Assembly (NCBI GenBank): GCA_001189155.1
Contig: LFCP01000006.1
Span: forward strand, 1-33,464
Direction of reading: 5' to 3'
Length of the DNA stretch: 33,464 nt
Source of the DNA: Parcubacteria bacterium C7867-006
Lineage (GTDB): Bacteria; Patescibacteriota; Minisyncoccia; Phycocordibacterales; DATDWN01
A program made the translations under genes and the position numbers. The notes under the pieces are model-generated. The model did no database searches. It saw only the letters and a program-made list of their open reading frames with translations, and was not told the origin of the DNA. Positions 1 through 5,863 of this stretch are shown in pieces; the stretch's first letter is position 1, and each line of letters opens with the position of its first letter.

Positions 1-18
1 ACGACGCTCTTCCGATCT
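1..18. other. Illumina adapter remnant
   Basis: The first 18 bases, ACGACGCTCTTCCGATCT, are identical to the 3' end of the Illumina TruSeq universal adapter. They are not genomic. The natural sequence begins at about position 19. The remnant also creates an artificial in-frame stop for the neighbouring tsaE fragment. Confidence 0.95.
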
Positions 19-313
19 ATCCAAGATTCAAAAGCTCATCTGATTTATCCAACCTATATGCATCTATGTGTATCAAATGCGTAAACTTCTGGTTCTGCAA
101 TTCGTATATTTTTTCAATAACAAAAGTTGGACTCGTAACCGTATCTTCTACCCCGAGAGACTTTGCGATACATTTTGTAAACGCAGTTTTGCCGGCGCCC
201 AAGTCGCCAGATAAACCAACAACAGTTGCGCCACTATCTTTTGTATAAAGTTTTGAAACAAAATCATTGGCGATTTTTTGTGTATCTTCAATACTATGAG
301 AGATGTATTTCAT
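19..313 (-). CDS. tsaE: TsaE, tRNA t6A37 biosynthesis ATPase (partial, C-terminus missing)
   Basis: TsaE is the P-loop ATPase of the TsaB-TsaD-TsaE complex that makes N6-threonylcarbamoyladenosine at position 37 of ANN-decoding tRNAs in the cytoplasm. The fragment shows the P-loop GDLGAGKTAFTK, the family motif TSPTFVI and the HIDAYRLD segment that follows it. The reading frame opens further upstream to 382, but that part runs through a terminator hairpin. The start chosen is the ATG at 313 (MKYISHSIEDT), which matches family N-termini and lies 7 nt after a -10 box. The C-terminal third is missing. The apparent stop at 17-19 is made of two adapter bases plus one genomic base, so it is not real. 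About 98 residues are present; the family usually has about 130-160. Confidence 0.9.
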
Positions 314-320
314 AACTTTG

Positions 321-329
321 ATACTACCA
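321..329 (-). promoter_or_regulatory. extended -10 box of tsaE
   Basis: On the minus strand this reads TGGTAGTAT, an extended -10 element (TGn followed by a TATAAT-like hexamer). Only 7 nt (CAAAGTT) separate it from the tsaE ATG at 313. Transcription would start at or next to the A of the ATG, giving a leaderless mRNA. The spacing is the same as at ruvB. Confidence 0.5.
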
Positions 330-342
330 TATTTTAAGTATG

Positions 343-366
343 AAAAAAGACCAGCATCTGCTGGCC
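343..366 (-). terminator. intrinsic terminator of the lipoprotein gene
   Basis: The minus strand reads a CCAGC/GCTGG hairpin followed directly by a short G-T step and six T residues (343-348). It lies about 50 bp downstream of the lipoprotein gene stop and just upstream of the tsaE promoter, so it separates the two minus-strand units. Confidence 0.75.
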
Positions 367-370
367 TTAT

Positions 371-396
371 CCGCGGAGGCACTATTGCCCCCGCGG
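371..396 (-). terminator. GC-rich 10-bp hairpin between lipoprotein gene and terminator
   Basis: CCGCGGAGGC (371-380) faces GCCCCCGCGG (387-396) across a 6-nt loop. The one imperfect pair is a G-U wobble if the minus strand is transcribed and an A-C mismatch if the plus strand is. This supports minus-strand RNA. No T-run follows directly, so it probably works with the terminator at 343-366, as part of termination or as a 3'-end stabiliser. Confidence 0.5.
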
Positions 397-414
397 AAAT
401 GTTCTAATCCTCGG

Positions 415-1146
415 CTACTTGATATTCCAGTAACCAAAGAACTCGTACTGACAGCCGATGGAGGTGCACTTCCGCATATAGATCTGCGGAGAAATCAGTG
501 TCCTCACACCTTTGTCAGACTGGATGATTGCGCTGTAACCAACGACCGAGTACCCATCCAAAGGGCTCAGTCGTTCCTGTAGATTGATCGTGCCACCAGG
601 ACACAAATCCTCTACAACAACTGGCCCGCCGTTGCCGGCAACTCGGCGAATCTTGACCCAGCTAGAAGTCTCGTTCGAGATCAACATGCTGGTATGTGTC
701 GAAGCAACCCATCTGCGACTGACTGCTCCACTGATCCAAACAAGATCTTCATCGTCCGGATTCTGACAACGAAGCCCAGTGTCAATAATGGCCTTCGTGC
801 GAGCGTGATCTTTTCTTTCGCTCGCACGAACTTGTTTGTCGTACTCCAGTCGGGCTTCGCGCTCGACAGGAGTTTCGCTCTTCTGTTTGAGTGAAGCCTC
901 GTGCAGATCTCTCTGCTTGTAAAGTTTCTCAAGCGCGATGAGTCGGATTGCTCTGTCCCTTGCGGACTCATCCTTCGGCTCAACTTCGAGTCGAGCGATC
1001 GACTCTTCGATAGTCTCGACCCCGTTCATGGTGACGGGCTGATCCATCCGAAGTGCCCTGCGCTGTCTGATTGACTCAGAGCTTGCGCATCCCGTCGCCA
1101 GAATGGCGAGCATGATCGCAACAAACAAACGTGAAATGGTGTGCAT
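415..1146 (-). CDS. predicted lipoprotein, GC-rich accessory gene, function unknown
   Basis: The start is the ATG at 1146, because AGGAGGG lies 6 nt upstream (1153-1159); the frame also opens at 1164. The 243-residue product begins with a basic, hydrophobic lipoprotein signal ending in the lipobox LATGC (Cys20), so it should be lipid-anchored at the outer face of the membrane. Residues of about 50-125 are Glu/Arg/Lys-rich and look helical or coiled. The C-terminal part (about 130-243) is richer in beta-type residues and contains three or four cysteines. I do not recognise the family. GC is about 55% in sampled lines, against about 30-38% in the neighbouring genes. It has its own consensus promoter, strong ribosome binding site and terminator hairpins, which suggests an acquired, self-contained cassette. 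Confidence 0.75.
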   Translation of the reverse strand: MHTISRLFVAIMLAILATGCASSESIRQRRALRMDQPVTMNGVETIEESIARLEVEPKDESARDRAIRLIALEKLYKQRDLHEASLKQKSETPVEREARLEYDKQVRASERKDHARTKAIIDTGLRCQNPDDEDLVWISGAVSRRWVASTHTSMLISNETSSWVKIRRVAGNGGPVVVEDLCPGGTINLQERLSPLDGYSVVGYSAIIQSDKGVRTLISPQIYMRKCTSIGCQYEFFGYWNIK

Positions 1147-1152
1147 TGGGCA

Positions 1153-1159
1153 CCCTCCT
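1153..1159 (-). promoter_or_regulatory. strong Shine-Dalgarno site of the lipoprotein gene
   Basis: AGGAGGG on the minus strand, 6 nt before the ATG at 1146, decides the start. The core genes of this contig have no such site. Confidence 0.8.
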
Positions 1160-1165
1160 GCCACA

Positions 1166-1195
1166 ATTATACACCATTTTATAGGCTTTTGTCAA
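1166..1195 (-). promoter_or_regulatory. consensus sigma70-type promoter of the lipoprotein gene
   Basis: On the minus strand a perfect TTGACA (-35, 1190-1195) and a perfect TATAAT (-10, 1166-1171) are separated by 18 nt. The expected transcription start is near 1159, giving a short leader that carries the Shine-Dalgarno site. It is divergent from pilB. Confidence 0.85.
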
Positions 1196-1242
1196 TAGAT
1201 TTAAAAGTATGTTAAAAACCGCCTATTTTAAGGCTTTATTTG

Positions 1243-1251
1243 TGATATTAT
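1243..1251 (+). promoter_or_regulatory. extended -10 box of pilB
   Basis: TGATATTAT fits the extended -10 form (TGn plus a TATAAT-like hexamer) and ends 14 nt before the ATG at 1266. The leader would be only a few nucleotides long and has no Shine-Dalgarno site. I see no clear -35 box. Confidence 0.4.
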
Positions 1252-1265
1252 ATTTAGACAAAACT

Positions 1266-2942
1266 ATGGTCCAATTTGATGAAGACAAACAAAATAAACG
1301 AGTAGAAGATCTGCACAAACAAGAAGAAGAAACTCTAGCTCAAACCCTATCATCCAAATATGGGGTTCCTTATATCGACCTCACCACTACCCCACTAGAT
1401 ATTGATGCTCTACGTATTATAAATGAAGCTGAATCTCGCGAATCAAATGTAGCTGTTTTCAATGAAGTAAATAAAATAGTAAGCCTTGGAGCTCTCGCAC
1501 CAGAAAGTCCAAAAACAAAAGAAATCATACAAACCATCAAATCAAAAGGATACGAGGTGGAACTGTTTATGGTTTCAGAAACAAGTTTGAAAAAAGTTTG
1601 GGAAAGATATAAAGACCTATCGTACTCATTTGAAACAAAATCTGGTGCTCTAGATATTTCCAATGAACAAATCACGGAATTCCTTTCCAAGGTACACACC
1701 ATCCCAGATGTACAGAACCTTATCGGTGAAGTTTTGCAGATGAAAAAAAGTTACAGAATCTCTAGAATAATGGAAATCATTATTGCTGGAGCTCTTGCCA
1801 CAAACGCTTCTGATATTCACCTTGAACCAGAAGAAGAATTTGTGAGACTACGATACAGACTAGACGGAATGCTAACAGAAATACTCCAATTTGATTTGGA
1901 TACATACAAACTTTTACTTTCAAGAATAAAACTCATTTCAAACCTAAAACTAAACATCTCTGGAGCACAGGATGGACGTTTCAGTATAAAAGTTAGTGAT
2001 AGTGAAATAGAAATCAGAACCTCTCTTCTGCCTGGCGCATACAACGACTCTGTTGTGCTTCGAGTTCTAAACCCAAAGTCAATTGCAGTTCCATTAGGAG
2101 AGCTTGGTATCCATCCTAAACTTCTAGAAGTTATTGATCATGAAATAACAAAACCTAATGGAATGTTGCTGATCACAGGACCAACAGGTTCAGGAAAAAC
2201 AACAACTCTATATGCCCTACTAAAAAAGGTTCACACTCCAGAAATAAAAATTATTACCATAGAAAATCCTATCGAATACCATCTGTCTGGAATAGTTCAA
2301 ACTCAAACAGATGAAAAAAAAGAATATGGTTTTGCAGAGGGTCTACGTAGCGCACTACGTCAGGACCCAGACGTAATCATGGTTGGTGAAATCCGCGACA
2401 GCGAGACAGCGGAAATCGCGATAAACTCAGCCCTTACTGGTCACCTGGTGTTCTCTACTCTACACACCAACAATGCTGCTGGAACATTTCCGCGACTTAT
2501 TGATCTTGGAGTTGATTCTAAAGTTATTTCATCAGCAATAAATCTAGCTATGGCTCAGAGACTTGTTAGAAAACTCTGCACAAACTGTAGAAAACAGATT
2601 GATCTAGAAAATGAAGATAAAAAAACCATAGATGACATTGTAAATACAATATCAGATAAAAATTATTTGAAGGATGTAGACCTAACACACGTATGGGAAT
2701 CAGTTGGTTGTGACAAATGTAACATGACTGGATTCAAAGGGAGAATAGGAATACACGAAGCTATAAAAATGGATTACGACATTGAACTTATTGTTCGAGA
2801 AAACTCGAGTGAAAGAGAAATTAAAAAAGCAGCAGAAAAACAAGGACTACTGAACCTGAGACAAGATGGAATATTAAAAGTTTTATCTGGAATTACAACA
2901 CTAGAAGAACTACGAAGAGTTATAGATATCGAAAAAGAATAA
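1266..2942 (+). CDS. pilB: type IV pilus assembly / type II secretion ATPase, PilB/GspE family
   Basis: This hexameric cytoplasmic ATPase powers pilin polymerisation at the inner face of the membrane. The start at 1266 (MVQFDEDKQNK) is preferred over the ATG at 1209, because a -10 box sits between the two. The product is 558 residues. The N-terminal part (about 1-130) matches the MshEN/T2SSE_N region (LSSKYGVPYIDL). The ATPase part has HLEPEE and RYRLDGML, Walker A GPTGSGKTTT (about 305-312), the Asp box IENPIEYH, Walker B DPDVIMVGEIRD and the His box LTGHLVFSTLHTN. It also has the two-pair zinc motif CTNC/CDKC (from about 438), typical of PilB and GspE. All catalytic motifs are intact. No other pilus gene is in the window, so PilB and GspE cannot be told apart by context. 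Confidence 0.9.
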   Translation: MVQFDEDKQNKRVEDLHKQEEETLAQTLSSKYGVPYIDLTTTPLDIDALRIINEAESRESNVAVFNEVNKIVSLGALAPESPKTKEIIQTIKSKGYEVELFMVSETSLKKVWERYKDLSYSFETKSGALDISNEQITEFLSKVHTIPDVQNLIGEVLQMKKSYRISRIMEIIIAGALATNASDIHLEPEEEFVRLRYRLDGMLTEILQFDLDTYKLLLSRIKLISNLKLNISGAQDGRFSIKVSDSEIEIRTSLLPGAYNDSVVLRVLNPKSIAVPLGELGIHPKLLEVIDHEITKPNGMLLITGPTGSGKTTTLYALLKKVHTPEIKIITIENPIEYHLSGIVQTQTDEKKEYGFAEGLRSALRQDPDVIMVGEIRDSETAEIAINSALTGHLVFSTLHTNNAAGTFPRLIDLGVDSKVISSAINLAMAQRLVRKLCTNCRKQIDLENEDKKTIDDIVNTISDKNYLKDVDLTHVWESVGCDKCNMTGFKGRIGIHEAIKMDYDIELIVRENSSEREIKKAAEKQGLLNLRQDGILKVLSGITTLEELRRVIDIEKE

Positions 2943-2943
2943 C

Positions 2944-2994
2944 AACCGCACGAAGTCGAGTGGTCATTCGACCATTGCTCGACTTCGTGCGGTT
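2944..2994. terminator. 17-bp perfect inverted repeat downstream of pilB
   Basis: AACCGCACGAAGTCGAG (2944-2960) pairs perfectly with 2978-2994. The 17-nt loop has its own 5-bp stem, TGGTC (2961-2965) with GACCA (2970-2974), leaving only 3 bulged bases. It begins 1 bp after the pilB stop. It is far longer than a usual terminator and has no T-run, so it may act as an RNA 3'-end barrier or be a palindromic repeat element. Confidence 0.55.
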
Positions 2995-3067
2995 ACAGTC
3001 GTATGACCATTTTAAAAAAATCAAGATTGCTAAAAGTGTCAGTTTTGTGTCTGAATTAGTTATACAC

Positions 3068-3095
3068 TTGCTAAAGACACCTTCATATGGATAAT
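3068..3095 (+). promoter_or_regulatory. possible promoter of the candidate structured RNA
   Basis: TTGCTA (3068-3073) and GATAAT (3090-3095) are spaced by 16 nt. Transcription would start near 3102, just before the first hairpin of the candidate RNA. AT-rich sequence makes chance matches likely. Confidence 0.3.
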
Positions 3096-3101
3096 TACTA
3101 T

Positions 3102-3370
3102 TAGGAGTAACAAAAAACTCCAAAGCATAAATCTCTAAGCAACACTTTTAATAATCGATACCAAAAGCTAAGTATTTCGCAAAGGATAACTCCAGAGTAT
3201 TACACAAGGTAATACCCAGAACGTCCTCGCAGGAACACTCGTAAACATAAAATGCTTAGTTGCTTAGAGATTTATATTTTGGAGCTATAAAATCACCCGA
3301 AGGTGATCTCAAAAACTGCCTCTTTTCAATGAATACTATTGAGACTGGTAGTTTAGCATACATTATTTTT
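3102..3370 (+). ncRNA. candidate structured non-coding RNA between pilB and ruvB
   Basis: This stretch has no credible ORF but much pairing. A long-range helix joins 3118-3143 to 3259-3284: 7 bp, a 2x2 internal loop, then 17 perfect pairs. Inside it are a 10-bp helix (3168-3177 with 3250-3259), a 7-bp hairpin (3197-3203/3209-3215) and a short hairpin at 3224-3234. Downstream lie a tetraloop hairpin ATCACC-CGAA-GGTGAT (3292-3307) and an 8-bp helix (3313-3320/3347-3354), then a T-rich stretch. Two helices contain one wobble each that is G-U only on the plus strand, which argues for a plus-strand RNA. An upstream hairpin, GGAGT (3104-3108)/ACTCC (3117-3121), competes with the end of the long helix. 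I cannot match it to tmRNA, SRP RNA, RNase P or a known riboswitch. The size of the closed domain (about 167-180 nt) would suit a 6S-like RNA, but no diagnostic motif was seen. Confidence 0.5.
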
Positions 3371-3406
3371 CTTGTCAACTACCATTTCCACACCATTTTA
3401 GGGTGA

Positions 3407-3433
3407 TAGACAACCAAAACTTTATAGTATAAT
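3407..3433 (+). promoter_or_regulatory. ruvB operon promoter, leaderless type
   Basis: A perfect TATAAT (3428-3433) ends 7 nt before the ruvB ATG at 3441. TAGACA (3407-3412) could be a -35 box with a short 15-nt spacer. Transcription would start at or beside the start codon, and there is no Shine-Dalgarno sequence. Confidence 0.6.
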
Positions 3434-3440
3434 TGTATCT

Positions 3441-4454
3441 ATGAATAAATCGGCAAAGAAAATCGATGAAAATGAGATAGATAAAGACGCTCTATTTCTA
3501 GACACAACACTCAGACCATCCAGATGGGATGATTACATTGGTCAATCAAACATCAAAAAAAATCTGCAGATACTTTTAACTGCAGCGAAGGAACGCAATC
3601 ACCCACCAGAACACATACTATTTTATGGCTCTCCTGGTTTGGGTAAAACAACACTCGCTCACCTGATCGCAAAAGAGATAAATGCACAGATGAAAGTAAC
3701 ATCAGGACCTGCAATAGAAAAAGTTGGCGACCTTGCATCTATTCTTACAAACCTTTCTGCTGGCGACATACTTTTTATAGACGAAATACATAGACTAAAT
3801 AAAACTATTGAGGAAGTTCTCTACCCAGCTATGGAGTCTGGTTCATTGGATATTATTATTGGAAAAGGTCCGAGCGCAAGAACAATACAACTAGAACTAC
3901 CTCCATTTACTCTCATTGGTGCAACGACTCGTATTGCAATGATTTCCTCCCCTCTTCGATCACGCTTCTCTGGAGGAATATTTAAACTAGAGTTTTATAC
4001 AAACAAAGAAATAGAGAAGATTATCGAACGATCATCAAAAATTTTGGGAATAGAACTAAACGAACAAGCTGGTGCGGAAATAGCAAAACGCTCAAGATAT
4101 ACTCCTAGAACTGCCAACTATCTTTTGAAACGTGCACGTGACTACTCACAGGTAAACAAAACTGATTTAACAAAAGAGTCTGTGGATGAGGCTTTAAAAC
4201 TACTCGGTATAGATGAGGTCGGTCTCTCTCCTGCTGACCGAGACATACTCCACACTATTATCAATAAATTCTCTGGTGGACCTGTTGGACTCAATACACT
4301 TGCCGCTGCAATGTCGGAGGAGCAAGCAACTATTGAGGAGTTCAATGAACCATACCTAATACAGCTTGGATTTCTTGATAGAACACCTCGTGGACGAACA
4401 GTGACAGCATCTGGTTATGAGCACCTTGGACTTACACCAAAGAGTTTGTTATAA
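3441..4454 (+). CDS. ruvB: Holliday junction branch migration helicase RuvB
   Basis: RuvB is the AAA+ motor that drives branch migration of Holliday junctions with RuvA. The 337-residue product has the normal family length. Visible motifs are the N-terminal LRPSRWDDYIGQ, Walker A GSPGLGKTT (63-71), Walker B LFIDEIHR (111-118), sensor 1 TLIGATTR (157-164), the arginine finger in SPLRSRF (Arg173) and the C-terminal winged-helix segment ending in EHLGLTPKS. All key residues are present. It is the first gene of an operon with yebC (9-nt gap) and ruvC. ruvA is not in the window. Confidence 0.97.
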   Translation: MNKSAKKIDENEIDKDALFLDTTLRPSRWDDYIGQSNIKKNLQILLTAAKERNHPPEHILFYGSPGLGKTTLAHLIAKEINAQMKVTSGPAIEKVGDLASILTNLSAGDILFIDEIHRLNKTIEEVLYPAMESGSLDIIIGKGPSARTIQLELPPFTLIGATTRIAMISSPLRSRFSGGIFKLEFYTNKEIEKIIERSSKILGIELNEQAGAEIAKRSRYTPRTANYLLKRARDYSQVNKTDLTKESVDEALKLLGIDEVGLSPADRDILHTIINKFSGGPVGLNTLAAAMSEEQATIEEFNEPYLIQLGFLDRTPRGRTVTASGYEHLGLTPKSLL

Positions 4455-4463
4455 AATACAAAT

Positions 4464-4991
4464 ATGGCAGGACATAATAAATGGTCAAAAATAAAAAGAC
4501 AAAAGGAAAAGACTGACGGTCAAAAGTCAAAGATTTTTGGAAAGATGGTTAAACTTATTTCTGTTGAAGCAAAAAAAGCTGGAGGTAATATTTCTTCTCC
4601 TGGACTAAAAGCTGCGATAGAAAAAGCAAAATCAATGAACGTTCCGAACGATAACATTGAAAGGGCTATCAAAAAATCTGCGGAATCAAAAGAGATGGAG
4701 ATGGTTGTGTACGAGGCATACGGACCAGGAGGATGTGCAATGATAATAGAGGCTTTGACTGATGCAAAAAACCGTGCAAATCAAGAAATTAAAACTATTT
4801 TAGCAAAACACGATTGTGCGATGGCTGGCGTTGGTGCAGCTAGCTGGGCATTCACTCACAACATTGGCGAGGAATGGATTCCGACATCAACCGTTCCACT
4901 ATCTGAGGAAGATGGAGAAAAACTTTCTAAACTAATTGACGAACTCGAGGAAAACGATGAAGTTAATGATGTTTATACGAATGCGGAATAA
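4464..4991 (+). CDS. yebC: YebC/TACO1 family protein, shortened form
   Basis: YebC-family proteins were first described as DNA-binding regulators and more recently linked to ribosome function at difficult peptide stretches. The N-terminal domain is typical: MAGHNKWSKIKRQK, KIFGKMVKLI, MNVPNDNIERAI and VYEAYGPGG. After GVGAASWAF the sequence jumps almost directly to IPTSTVPLSEEDGEKLSKLI...DVYTNAE, which corresponds to the extreme C-terminal segment of E. coli YebC. The product is 175 residues against about 240-250 in the usual family, so the middle domain (about 65 residues) is missing while both flanks remain aligned. The frame is intact, so this is a deletion form rather than a pseudogene. 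It lies between ruvB and ruvC with 9-nt gaps and no Shine-Dalgarno site. Confidence 0.92.
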   Translation: MAGHNKWSKIKRQKEKTDGQKSKIFGKMVKLISVEAKKAGGNISSPGLKAAIEKAKSMNVPNDNIERAIKKSAESKEMEMVVYEAYGPGGCAMIIEALTDAKNRANQEIKTILAKHDCAMAGVGAASWAFTHNIGEEWIPTSTVPLSEEDGEKLSKLIDELEENDEVNDVYTNAE

Positions 4992-5000
4992 CCACTAAAT

Positions 5001-5474
5001 ATGAAAATGATTTCTATAGATCCTGGTTACGAGAGGCTGGGACTTGCTGTAATCAGTAAAGATAAAGGTAAAAAGGAAGAATTGGTTTTTTCTGAATGTT
5101 TTAAAACTTCAGCCAAGCTCCCCCACAACGAAAGACTAACCCTAATTGGAGACAGAATAAAAGAAGTGATTAAAAAATATAAACCAGAGCTACTTGCCAC
5201 TGAAAAGCTTTTCTTTTCTGGTAACCAGAAAACGGCAATGCTTGTGGCAGAAGCTCGTGGAGTTATCCTCTACGCAGGAAGCTCATCTGGACTCCCTATT
5301 TTTGAATACACACCAAATGAAGTGAAAATCGCCATCACTGGATACGGCAGAAGTGAAAAAAGACAAATGATAGATATGGTAAAAAAACTAATAGTTGTAG
5401 ATTGTAAAAAAAGTAGTGACGACGAGTTCGACGCTATAGCCATCGGCCTCACACACTTTGCAATACAGAGATAG
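5001..5474 (+). CDS. ruvC: crossover junction endodeoxyribonuclease RuvC
   Basis: RuvC resolves Holliday junctions by symmetric cuts, as a dimer with an RNase H-like fold. The 157-residue product shows the four acidic residues expected of the active site: Asp7 in SIDPGYERLG, Glu68 in ATEKLFF, and Asp141 and Asp144 in SSDDEFDAIAIG. The length is near the family norm (about 160-175). It is the last gene of the ruvB-yebC-ruvC operon, starting 9 nt after yebC; a second in-frame ATG at 5007 is a possible alternative start. With RuvB upstream, the operon covers branch migration and resolution. Confidence 0.95.
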   Translation: MKMISIDPGYERLGLAVISKDKGKKEELVFSECFKTSAKLPHNERLTLIGDRIKEVIKKYKPELLATEKLFFSGNQKTAMLVAEARGVILYAGSSSGLPIFEYTPNEVKIAITGYGRSEKRQMIDMVKKLIVVDCKKSSDDEFDAIAIGLTHFAIQR

Positions 5475-5503
5475 TGTGATTTACTACAAAAAGGAGAAGC
5501 TAT

Positions 5504-5668
5504 ATGAGAATTCGGGCTCTGAGAGCTGCAACTGCGGCAGCAATACTTCTTGTCATTGCAACTTTCATGGTCGCTGTGACTACTGAAATGCCGACAGTAA
5601 ATGACCTGAAGATCATCGCGCTGCTGTTCTTTCCGGGTTTTGTTAGTCTCTACATGATGAAAATCTAG
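5504..5668 (+). CDS. small membrane protein of 54 residues, function unknown
   Basis: This short gene starts with ATG at 5504, preceded by AAGGAG (5491-5496) at 7-nt spacing, and ends at TAG 5666-5668. The product is MRIRALRAATAAAILLVIAT at its start, a basic end followed by a hydrophobic segment (about residues 8-26). A short polar linker (TTEMPTVNDLK) and a second hydrophobic segment (about 37-50) ending in YMMKI follow. It is likely an integral membrane hairpin or a signal-anchored peptide. Its GC content (about 50%) and clear ribosome binding site are unlike the ruv genes but like the lipoprotein gene at 415-1146. It sits 29 bp after ruvC and converges on lepA. I know no family for it. 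Confidence 0.6.
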   Translation: MRIRALRAATAAAILLVIATFMVAVTTEMPTVNDLKIIALLFFPGFVSLYMMKI

Positions 5669-5681
5669 CGACGCCGGTCGG

Positions 5682-5709
5682 ACAGGAAACTGTTCCGGCC
5701 GTTTCCTGT
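5682..5709 (+). terminator. hairpin after the small membrane-protein gene
   Basis: ACAGGAAAC (5682-5690) pairs perfectly with GTTTCCTGT (5701-5709) across a 10-nt loop, 13 bp after the stop codon. The following bases (TACATACT) are not T-rich, so termination would be weak. It could also be a transcript-stabilising 3' end. Confidence 0.5.
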
Positions 5710-5751
5710 TACATACTAAATGATAAATTATCTGTTAAGTATTTGTGAGGA

Positions 5752-5852
5752 TTTTTGGCCGATTTCAAGGCGCGAGTGAGTACTGTGACTAAAGTGTATA
5801 AATATACTCTGCGGGAACAGGCGGAGCGAGCAACGCAGAAATCGGACAAAAA
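5752..5852. repeat. 101-bp imperfect palindromic element between convergent genes
   Basis: TTTTTGGCCGATTTC (5752-5766) pairs with GAAATCGGACAAAAA (5838-5852): 14 of 15 positions match. The interior has further pairings, including AGTGTA/TATACT around 5793-5808 and CTGCG (5809-5813) with CGCAG (5834-5838). It is GC-rich compared with its flanks and lies between the converging small membrane-protein gene and lepA. No T-run follows on either strand. It looks like a dispersed palindromic repeat or a structured 3'-UTR element. Nothing else was seen in 5669-5863. Confidence 0.5.
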
Positions 5853-5863
5853 GACCACAAAGA

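Noticed and set aside
340-582. Plus-strand ORF of 80 residues
   Set aside because: It runs through the terminator hairpins and antisense to the lipoprotein gene, and has no family resemblance.
1209-1265. Longer pilB start at 1209
   Set aside because: It would place a likely -10 box inside the coding sequence and adds a hydrophobic stretch not typical of the cytoplasmic PilB N-terminus.
2920-3123. Minus-strand ORF of 67 residues over the pilB end
   Set aside because: It crosses the large inverted repeat and the pilB coding end, and has no ribosome binding site or recognisable sequence.
3102-3370. tmRNA or 4.5S SRP RNA as the identity of the structured region
   Set aside because: No tRNA-like ends, tag frame with double stop, or SRP GGAAG-loop core could be found on either strand.
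1171-3403. Shared ACACCATTTTA string near the lipoprotein/pilB and ruvB promoters
   Set aside because: The match is short and AT-rich, the positions relative to the promoters differ, and two occurrences do not support an operator.
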